A stretch of 64,000 nt of DNA from an uncultured Anaeromassilibacillus sp. (GTDB lineage: Bacteria; Bacillota; Clostridia; Oscillospirales; Acutalibacteraceae), in the NCBI GenBank assembly GCA_930987725.1, contig CAKNKY010000003.1:1-64000 (forward strand), read 5' to 3'. The notes beneath the pieces are model-generated. The model had not been told where the DNA came from and ran no database searches. It saw only the letters and a list, made by a program, of their open reading frames with translations. Positions 57,041 through 64,000 of this stretch are shown here, in pieces (the first letter of the stretch is position 1; each line of letters starts with the position of its first letter). The translations under genes and the position numbers were made by a program.

Positions 57041-57388
57041 TTATCCGATGGCGTCCAGAACCGCCCGGTAGCTCTCCTCCAGAGCGGGGAAACCGGCCTT
57101 TGCCTGCTGCAGATCGCCGGCGCGCAGGCTGTCCACAAGCTCGCTGCTTCGGGCAAACACAACGCGCAGGGAGAGGTTTCCCGCCACGCCCTTGAGCGCA
57201 TGGGCGGCCTCATAAGCCCGGGCTGTGTCCCCCTCCTCCAGCGCCTGGCGCAGCAGGCCGAAGTTCGGGTCCTGCCCGAAGCGCAGCAAAAACTTCATCA
57301 TGAGTTCTTCTTTGCCCATGAAGCGCCGCACAGCATCCTCCACATCGATGCCGGCCGCTTTCAGGGCTTCTCTTTTTGCATCGTCCAT
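57041..57388 (-). CDS. Hpt-domain phosphotransfer protein
   Basis: 115 aa; AYEAAHALKGVAGNLSL phosphoacceptor His motif. Confidence 0.92.
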   Translation of the reverse strand: MDDAKREALKAAGIDVEDAVRRFMGKEELMMKFLLRFGQDPNFGLLRQALEEGDTARAYEAAHALKGVAGNLSLRVVFARSSELVDSLRAGDLQQAKAGFPALEESYRAVLDAIG

Positions 57389-58473
57389 AACAGTTCCTCC
57401 TCTTTTTTTGATTGGCGGAACAGCGCGGCCAGCGCCGGCTCCTCCTGCTCAAAGCAGCGCAGCAGCACGGGGTTGAACACACCGCACTGGCCGCCCTTGA
57501 TCATCTCCATGGCCACGGCGGCCGGATATGGTTCCTTATAGCAGCGCTTGCTCACCAGCGCATCATACACATCCGCCAGGGCGACAACCTGCGTCCAGGG
57601 GGGCGTTTCGTCCCCCTTCAGGCCGTGCGGATATCCGCGGCCATCCCAGCGCTCGTGGTGGTGAAGCGCAATGTCGTAGGCATAGCGGAACGCCAGGTGA
57701 TCCCGCATCTGGGGAATGTGTGTCAGCAGCTCCGCGCCGCGCAGAGTGTGCGTCTTCATGAGTTCAAATTCCTCCGCCGTGAGGCGGCCCGGCTTGTTGA
57801 GCACGGCATCCGGAATGGCGATCTTCCCCACATCATGTGTGATGGCCCCCACGCTGACGAGATCGATCTCCTCTGCGGAAAGGCCTTTTCCCATTTCCGT
57901 GTGCAGCAGGATATGGCGCGTCATGCCGCGGATGCGGCGCACATGGGAACCGGATTCATCGCTGCGGAATTCAATGGCGGCGGCCAGCGCCTCCACCATG
58001 CCCATGCTCATATCAGCCAGCTCCCGCGTCTGGCGCAGGAGCTGATCCTTCTGCCGCTCCACCTCGGCGCTGAGCCTGCGCCGCGCACGGAACAGCTCCA
58101 TCACGGAATTAACGCGCCGGTGCACCACATAGGGCACAACCGGCTTTGCAATCACATCCATTACGCCCATCGCATAGGCTTCCCGCATCGTGTCATCGGC
58201 GGCGTCCGCCGTGATCAGGAAAACGGGGAGTTTCGCCGTCAGCCCGGCCTCGCTCATCTGTTTCAGCATCTCAATGCCGTTGAGCCGCGGCATTATGACG
58301 TCAAGCAGAACAGCGCTCACATGCGGATGCATCGCGAGCGCTTCCAATCCCTGCACGCCGTCCTCCGCCTCCAAAACCTCATATTCCTCACAGAAAATGG
58401 TGCTCAGGATGACGCGGTTCATCTCCTCGTCATCCACAATCAGGATACTTTCCCTTTTGGTTTCCGCCGGCAT
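57361..58473 (-). CDS. Response regulator with HD-GYP phosphodiesterase output
   Basis: REC ILIVDDEEMNRVIL, AVLLDVIMPRLNG; HD-GYP AITHDVGKIAIPD, HHHERWDGRGYPHGLKGDETP, ALADVYDALVSKRCYKEPY. Confidence 0.95.
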   Translation of the reverse strand: MPAETKRESILIVDDEEMNRVILSTIFCEEYEVLEAEDGVQGLEALAMHPHVSAVLLDVIMPRLNGIEMLKQMSEAGLTAKLPVFLITADAADDTMREAYAMGVMDVIAKPVVPYVVHRRVNSVMELFRARRRLSAEVERQKDQLLRQTRELADMSMGMVEALAAAIEFRSDESGSHVRRIRGMTRHILLHTEMGKGLSAEEIDLVSVGAITHDVGKIAIPDAVLNKPGRLTAEEFELMKTHTLRGAELLTHIPQMRDHLAFRYAYDIALHHHERWDGRGYPHGLKGDETPPWTQVVALADVYDALVSKRCYKEPYPAAVAMEMIKGGQCGVFNPVLLRCFEQEEPALAALFRQSKKEEELLWTMQKEKP

Positions 58474-61016
58474 CAGTTTTCTCCTCCCTGTTGCCCGCCG
58501 CGCTTCTGCCACTTCTGCATCACACGCGAAAGCTGGGCAAAATCAAGCGGTTTGGGCACATGATCGTTCATTCCGGCCCTGCGCGTCCTTTCGACATCCT
58601 CTGCAAACGCGTTCGCGGTGACGGCAATGATGAGAATGGAAGCCGCGTCCGCCCGGTGCAGGGCGCGGATAGCCGAAGCTGCGCTGCAGCCGTCGAGTTC
58701 CGGCATCTGCATATCCATAAGGATCACGTCGTATTCATAGGGAGCTGATTCCGCAAAAAGCCGCACCGCCTCCGCGCCGTTGACGGCAGCCGTCACCTGC
58801 GCTCCCAGCCCGACAAGCAGCTCGCAGGCAATCTCCCTGTTCATCTCGTTGTCCTCCGCAAGAAGGATACGGCAGCCGTTCCAGTCATAGGCTTCTTCCT
58901 CCTGCTGTCCGGGCTCCTTCCGCTTTTCTTCGGGCTGTGCCGCAGCGAACGGCACGGTCACAGTGAAGCAGCTCCCCTTTCCAAGCTCGCTTTCCACCGA
59001 AACCTCGCCGCTCAACTGGCGCACCAGCGTTTTCACAATCGTCATGCCCAGGCCTGTGCCCATCGTGGCGCGGGTGGAAAAGGCGATTTCGCGGGAATAC
59101 GGCTCGAACAGTTTATCCAGAAATTCCTTCGACATGCCGATGCCGGTGTCCTCCACCTGGAAGCGATATTTGCTGTGCTGGGAATAGCGGAGCTCTTCCA
59201 CCTCAAATCGGATCTCATCGCCGCGCTCTGTGTATTTCACGGCGTTGGAGAGTAGGTTGTTCAGCACCTGCGTGAGCTTCTTTTCGTCCCCCAGCACGCG
59301 GCTCTGCTCCAACCGGATCTGCACCGTGAAGCGTTTGCCCTGCGCCTGCGCCTGATCCCGGAAGATACCGGCGGCAGAACGCGCCAGTTCGCCGACGTCA
59401 AACGGCTTCTGCTCCAGATACTCCTTTCCTGCCTCGGAGCGAGAAAATTCCAGAATATCGTTGATGAGGGAAAGAAGCTGGCTGCCGGCATATTTGATTT
59501 TATCGAGATACTCCCACACTCTTCCGCCGCCGGCGCCACGCTCCCGTTCCGCCAGGCTGCAAAAGCCCAGAATGGCGTTGAGCGGCGTGCGCATATCATG
59601 CGACATGCGGCTGAAAAATTCCGATTTCGCCTTGGTGCCCTCCACCGCCGCGTCCAGCGCCTCCTGCAGAATCTCATTGTGCTGCAATTCGCGCCGCTTT
59701 TCCTCATCCACATCACGGAAACAGAGGATCACCTCGTCCGGTGCGAGAGAGGCATCATAGAGTGTGCGGATGTTCACCCAACGATATCCCTGCGGAAAGC
59801 GGCGCTCGAAATCGCCGCCGAAATCGGCCAGCTCCTGCCTGACACGCCTGCGTATGCTGTCGATGGAAAAATCATGTTCAAACACACGAAATGTATTCGA
59901 CCGCACAAGGCTGCGGATGCGGTCGAGCAGCAGAGCGTAGGGGCCGCGCTCCGGCAGAACGCCGCGCAAATCTCCACTCATCTTGAAGGCTTCATAGGTG
60001 CCGTCGCGGAAATTGACGCGGTAAATGGCGTAAAAGGAATCCCCCAGCATCAGGGCTGTGTCCCCCGCCCGCTTGGCGCGCCTGCTCTTCATCATATTCC
60101 GTACCGTGAGGATGGCAATGACGGCAAACAGCACGATGAACACAACGGCAAGCACATTCACAACCGCACTGCTTTCGCCGAACAGCAGGGCATGCAGCGG
60201 AATAGTGATGCACACTGTCCATCCGTTCTCCATGCGCTTGTAGTACAGCCCACGCGGTACATCGTCCAGATCCGTGAAGGAGGCGTCGTAAGCGAAGAGG
60301 GAACCATCCTCTATGCCGCTGAGCAGAAAATCCGCATATTTCTGCATGGTTTCACCGTCAACCTGCAGCGCCGTGGCGGCATACACAATGTTTCCGTTCT
60401 GATCGCAGAGAAAATAAGAGTACCCCTCCGGCATGGCGTGGCGCATGTTGTGCAGTTCCGGGGAATCGATGTAAACATCCATGGCAAAGACATCCCCGGG
60501 GCTGGAGAGTTCCTGCGAGATTGTCACGACACGGCGCCCCGTGATGACATCCGTGTAGGCGTCGCTCATCACCGCTTCCCCCGCTCCTTCCAGAGCGAGC
60601 TGATACCACGACTGTGCCGCATAGTCATAAGTTTCGTCGCCAACCCAGGGCGTGGCCCCGATGATTTTGCCGTCTATAACGGCATAGGGATCAACAAGTC
60701 CTTCCCCGATGATGGACGAGAAGTGATCAAAGTATTCCTTCATCCAAGCCTGCACATCCCCCTCCTGCCCGGAGGAGGCCAGGCCGTCGATGTAGCGGCC
60801 GGCAAGCTCCGCATTCTTTTGAAGGGAATCGAGCATGAGCCTCTCCTCGGTGGCATAGCTGTCCGCCAGCGCCATGCCGAGATTCTGCGCGTTGCGGAGC
60901 AGTTTGTCCCGCACCAGAGCCACGCTGAAGGCAAGAAGCACCGCCACAAACAGCAGCATGAAAATATTCAGCGTAACCATGAGGATCGGGCCTCTGCTTT
61001 TCTTTCTTTTCTTCAT
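58473..61016 (-). CDS. Cache-type transmembrane hybrid sensor histidine kinase with C-terminal REC
   Basis: Two TM segments, SRMSHDMRTPLNAILGF H-box, LSNAVKYTERG N-box, GTGLGMTIVKTL, REC DVILMDMQMPELDG. Confidence 0.95.
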   Translation of the reverse strand: MKKRKKSRGPILMVTLNIFMLLFVAVLLAFSVALVRDKLLRNAQNLGMALADSYATEERLMLDSLQKNAELAGRYIDGLASSGQEGDVQAWMKEYFDHFSSIIGEGLVDPYAVIDGKIIGATPWVGDETYDYAAQSWYQLALEGAGEAVMSDAYTDVITGRRVVTISQELSSPGDVFAMDVYIDSPELHNMRHAMPEGYSYFLCDQNGNIVYAATALQVDGETMQKYADFLLSGIEDGSLFAYDASFTDLDDVPRGLYYKRMENGWTVCITIPLHALLFGESSAVVNVLAVVFIVLFAVIAILTVRNMMKSRRAKRAGDTALMLGDSFYAIYRVNFRDGTYEAFKMSGDLRGVLPERGPYALLLDRIRSLVRSNTFRVFEHDFSIDSIRRRVRQELADFGGDFERRFPQGYRWVNIRTLYDASLAPDEVILCFRDVDEEKRRELQHNEILQEALDAAVEGTKAKSEFFSRMSHDMRTPLNAILGFCSLAERERGAGGGRVWEYLDKIKYAGSQLLSLINDILEFSRSEAGKEYLEQKPFDVGELARSAAGIFRDQAQAQGKRFTVQIRLEQSRVLGDEKKLTQVLNNLLSNAVKYTERGDEIRFEVEELRYSQHSKYRFQVEDTGIGMSKEFLDKLFEPYSREIAFSTRATMGTGLGMTIVKTLVRQLSGEVSVESELGKGSCFTVTVPFAAAQPEEKRKEPGQQEEEAYDWNGCRILLAEDNEMNREIACELLVGLGAQVTAAVNGAEAVRLFAESAPYEYDVILMDMQMPELDGCSAASAIRALHRADAASILIIAVTANAFAEDVERTRRAGMNDHVPKPLDFAQLSRVMQKWQKRGGQQGGEN

Positions 61017-61055
61017 TCGATTTTCCCCTTTTGCCCTGCGGCCGGGCAGGCCGGC

Positions 61056-62231
61056 CTATCCTTCCTTCTTCTGTGTTTCCGCGCTGTAAAAGGCGCGCTT
61101 GTTTTCATACATGCGGCGATCCATTTCCCACAGGAAGGAATCGACGCTTTTGCCTGTGAGCTGCGCCACGCCGATGGAAAGAGACACATGGTATGGCCGT
61201 TCCATTTCCCGGCTGAGCTGCTCCATGCCCTCCTCAATCCGGCGGCACAGGGCCTCCGTCTCTTCCTCCTGTGCATCCTCCAGCAGGATAACAAATTCAT
61301 CCCCGCCGTAACGTGCAGCCATCGCATGGCGGCCGGCTGCGCGCTGCAGCAGGCTGCCCACCTCCCGCAGCACCAGATCGCCTTCCAGATGTCCGTAATG
61401 ATCGTTGATGAGCTTAAAATGGTTCACGTCCATCATGAGGCCTGTCACCTGCTTCGTCTTGCGGCGCTCCGGCAGCGCGCCGAGATAGCGGATGAGATAG
61501 GCGCGGCTGTAAAGATTGGTGAGCGGGTCGAGGAAAAAGCGCTCGTTCTGCAGATTGATGTGCAGCGACGTGAGGCCGAGAGCCGTGGAAACCCATAGGA
61601 ATGCCAGCCCGTAAAAGAGATACTGCAGAATGCTGCCCGCAAGGATGGGCAGCAGAAACAGCACAACCGGCATGAACAGATATTTTTGCACCTGCCTGCG
61701 ATACCACAGCACCAGGGCGGCCCCGTGAATCAGATAGAGATATCCCACCAGATAAACCACAGCCACAACCGGCGTGCGGAAATAGACATTTTCCTGCGTG
61801 AGGCCGAAGAACACATCTGTTCCCAGATTCACGAGGCAGAGCACGACGACAACAGCGGCCGGGATGGCCGCCAGCGGATAATAGCGCCGCAGCCGTTCGC
61901 GATCCTCAAACAGCTTATAGTCCACATACAGCACCCAAAAGAACGTGAACAGGACACACAGCGCGAACAGCATGGCGTTCGAAACGCGCAGCAGCGCCGC
62001 CGCACCCGGAAACTGCCTGCCGTCGAGCAGAAAGGAAACCGTTTCCGCCACACAGAGCACACTGCAGATCCGGCACATCAGGCAAAAAAGCTTTTCATCG
62101 ATCGTGGCGGATTCCAGTCTTTGGTGCCGGTTAAACTGGATGATCAGCATCAGGCAAAAGCCGATGCCGTTGGCAATCAAAACAGCGGGCAGGTTGATCC
62201 CATCCCCTGCGCTGGCAAAACCACCGGGCAT
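61056..62231 (-). CDS. Membrane diguanylate cyclase (multi-TM N-terminus + GGDEF)
   Basis: Multiple TM helices; DPLTNLYSRAYLIRYL, LMMDVNHFKLINDHYGHLEGD, RYGGDEFVILLED. Confidence 0.93.
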   Translation of the reverse strand: MPGGFASAGDGINLPAVLIANGIGFCLMLIIQFNRHQRLESATIDEKLFCLMCRICSVLCVAETVSFLLDGRQFPGAAALLRVSNAMLFALCVLFTFFWVLYVDYKLFEDRERLRRYYPLAAIPAAVVVVLCLVNLGTDVFFGLTQENVYFRTPVVAVVYLVGYLYLIHGAALVLWYRRQVQKYLFMPVVLFLLPILAGSILQYLFYGLAFLWVSTALGLTSLHINLQNERFFLDPLTNLYSRAYLIRYLGALPERRKTKQVTGLMMDVNHFKLINDHYGHLEGDLVLREVGSLLQRAAGRHAMAARYGGDEFVILLEDAQEEETEALCRRIEEGMEQLSREMERPYHVSLSIGVAQLTGKSVDSFLWEMDRRMYENKRAFYSAETQKKEG

Positions 62232-62343
62232 TTGCCTCCCCCCTTTCACAGACTACCGGAAACGGTGACCCCCGCTTTCTCTTTCCTAAATGATATGGGA
62301 TCCGGCGCCAATGTGCAAGGGGACCTCATCTTTCCGTAAAAAA

Positions 62344-62359
62344 GTGACGAAAGCGTGAC
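62344..62359 (+). promoter_or_regulatory. Direct-repeat site, candidate OmpR-family binding site
   Basis: GTGAC-gaaagc-GTGAC, 11-bp period, upstream of TATAAT at 62392-62397. Confidence 0.4.
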
Positions 62360-62469
62360 CTCTTTTCCACCCGTTTCCGGCGTTCCCATGCTATAATACA
62401 GGAAACGCTTCCGGAATAGTGACAAAGGCCGGACGGCCGTCACGCGCCGGGCGGGAAGGGAGAAAGAAA

Positions 62470-63279
62470 ATGTACCGTGTGTTGCTGGTGGACGACGATC
62501 CGCATCTGCAGGCCGCCAACCGGGCTTATCTGGAGCGGGAAGGCTATGAAATTCTGTGTGCATTCAACGGGGAGGAAGCGCTGCGCCTGGCCTCCACCGC
62601 GAGGCTGAACGCCATCGTGCTGGATGTGGACATGCCGGGGCCGGACGGCGTCACGGTGTGCCGCCGCCTGCGCGAGGTGAGCAGCGTGCCGATCCTGTTC
62701 CTCTCTGCCTATGCGGAAACGGACGACCGCATCCGCGGCCTTTTGGCGGGCGGAGACGATTTCATCGCAAAGCCGTATTCCCTCATGGAGCTGGAGCTGC
62801 GCCTGCGGCTCCATATCCGGCGGGCGGAAAATCAGGCCGGCAGCAAGGATATGCTGCGCTTCGGGACGCTCACGATCGATCCGGCTCTGCGCGAGGTGCG
62901 CAATGAGGGGAAAGCCATCCCCTTCACGGCGCTGGAATTTGATCTGCTTGCCTTTCTCGCTCAGCACCCCGGCCAGGTGTTTTCCTATGAACAGCTTTAC
63001 GACCGTGTGTGGAGGGAACCGATGAACTGCGGCCTGCACAACATCCAGGTCTGCATGGCGCGCGTGCGGCAGAAGCTGGATCGGCTCTGTCCCGGCCAAT
63101 GCTTCATCGAAACGGTGCGCCGCAAGGGCTATCTCTTCCGTGCAGAGCGAACAGCCGCCACGGCCGCGCCCACACCGGCACAGACGGCCACCCCGGCCAG
63201 CGCGAGCGCTCCCTGCCCCGCCGGGGAAAGCTGCTCCGGGCTTTCCGGCGCGGAAACAGCCGGCCCGGAGGACGCCTGA
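62470..63279 (+). CDS. OmpR-family response regulator
   Basis: REC YRVLLVDDDPHLQAAN, VLDVDMPGPDG; winged helix FTALEFDLLAFLAQHPGQVFSYEQLYDRVW, VRRKGYLF. Confidence 0.95.
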   Translation: MYRVLLVDDDPHLQAANRAYLEREGYEILCAFNGEEALRLASTARLNAIVLDVDMPGPDGVTVCRRLREVSSVPILFLSAYAETDDRIRGLLAGGDDFIAKPYSLMELELRLRLHIRRAENQAGSKDMLRFGTLTIDPALREVRNEGKAIPFTALEFDLLAFLAQHPGQVFSYEQLYDRVWREPMNCGLHNIQVCMARVRQKLDRLCPGQCFIETVRRKGYLFRAERTAATAAPTPAQTATPASASAPCPAGESCSGLSGAETAGPEDA

Positions 63280-64000
63280 TCTGCCGGCGCATTGGCTGCG
63301 GGCGCCTCTGCAGCCGTTTGGGGAGACGACTCACTTGGTGAGGAGGCACTTTCCGGTGCAAGAAGCGCACCGGTTTCCCCTTCCTCCGGCACCCGGGAAA
63401 CGGTTTCATCAAACAGCTGTGCCGGTTCCGGCGGATACGCCGCAACGGCGGGCTCCTGCTCCCGGGCAGGAGCAGGAGAGACAGAAGGTTCTGCATCCGG
63501 GGAGGCAGGCGGCGCGGGAGCGGAGGACACGCCCGGCGGCTCCTGCGGCTCCGGAGTCCCGCTCCCGGCGGCTTCGCCGTTTTCCGGCTGTGTGGTGGTT
63601 TCCCCCGTTTCTCCGGGATCTGCCGGGCCGACCGGCTCCGCCTGCGGAATCGGTTCGCGGTGATCCGGCACGGGCGTCACGGCGCCGCCGCGGCTGCCGC
63701 CCTGATCCTCGCTCTCCTGCACCGGCAGAAGGAAGGCTTCCGAGCGGAGCACTGTCTCGTCGCCCGCACAGGCCGCAACACGGTAAAGGCGCGGTTCCCT
63801 GTCCTCCGCCTGGAACGCACAGCCCATATCCTCGCCATAGGGCACGAGGAAAAAGTTTTCCTGCGGAAAGCGCGTCCAGGTCTTGCCGCCGTCCTCCGAA
63901 ACTTCCCCCCACACGCGTGCATCCTGCGGCAGGCCGCGCACCGCGAGAAGAGCCAAGCCAGCCTGATCCCCTCTGAAAACTGCGTCTGTCACAGCGAGGG
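63129..64000 (-). CDS. Pro/Glu/Ser-rich surface-type protein with C-terminal TM anchor (partial, runs off the right edge)
   Basis: Open frame to the window edge; SEDGGKTWTRFPQENFFLVPYGED domain, PE-rich linker, C-terminal GALALAGVAVCAGVGAAVAAVRSARKR. Confidence 0.75.
   Translation of the reverse strand, partial: LAVTDAVFRGDQAGLALLAVRGLPQDARVWGEVSEDGGKTWTRFPQENFFLVPYGEDMGCAFQAEDREPRLYRVAACAGDETVLRSEAFLLPVQESEDQGGSRGGAVTPVPDHREPIPQAEPVGPADPGETGETTTQPENGEAAGSGTPEPQEPPGVSSAPAPPASPDAEPSVSPAPAREQEPAVAAYPPEPAQLFDETVSRVPEEGETGALLAPESASSPSESSPQTAAEAPAANAPADQASSGPAVSAPESPEQLSPAGQGALALAGVAVCAGVGAAVAAVRSARKR

Noticed and set aside
1-64000. CRISPR array, prophage or transposon
   Set aside because: No regularly spaced repeats, cas, integrase, transposase or phage structural genes seen among the ORFs.

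Overview
GC-rich Firmicutes-type chromosomal window. The spoIIAA-spoIIAB-sigF operon points to an endospore-forming clostridial lineage. The first ~21 kb is mostly housekeeping: metA-type homoserine acyltransferase, spoIIA operon, folC, rnhA, cysteine desulfurase, MATE transporter, HAD-HD fusion, RNase P RNA on the minus strand, pncB, enolase, PadR/DUF2812 pair, two dehydrogenases and a TrmH-type methyltransferase. The centre (~21.5-49 kb) is a large hemicellulose/oligosaccharide utilisation locus: LacI regulator, two ABC permeases plus lipoprotein SBP with no ATPase gene, GH10 fused to a GH120-like beta-helix domain, GH43, carboxylesterase, CE1-like esterase, GH8 Rex-like, GH39, GH3, GH51, GH29, GH36, GH2 and a NagZ-like GH3. 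Most of these enzymes have no visible signal peptide. The right part has tRNA-Leu(UAA), a probable MATE relic, a standalone HD protein, a UvrA paralog without a normal UvrB-binding insert, and a c-di-GMP signalling island: NTF2-like-GGDEF, Hpt, REC-HD-GYP, Cache-type hybrid kinase, membrane GGDEF, OmpR-family regulator. The most interesting observations are the GH10-GH120-like fusion, a LacI/CcpA-like operator motif shared by the regulator, transporter and GH29/GH36 promoters, the complete phosphorelay ending in an HD-GYP output, the HAD-HD fusion with a standalone HD paralog in the same window, the PadR promoter/operator/terminator overlap, a hairpin-rich candidate ncRNA upstream of rnhA, and a convergent gene overlap at the right end. 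All family calls come from motif recognition by eye; no database search was run.
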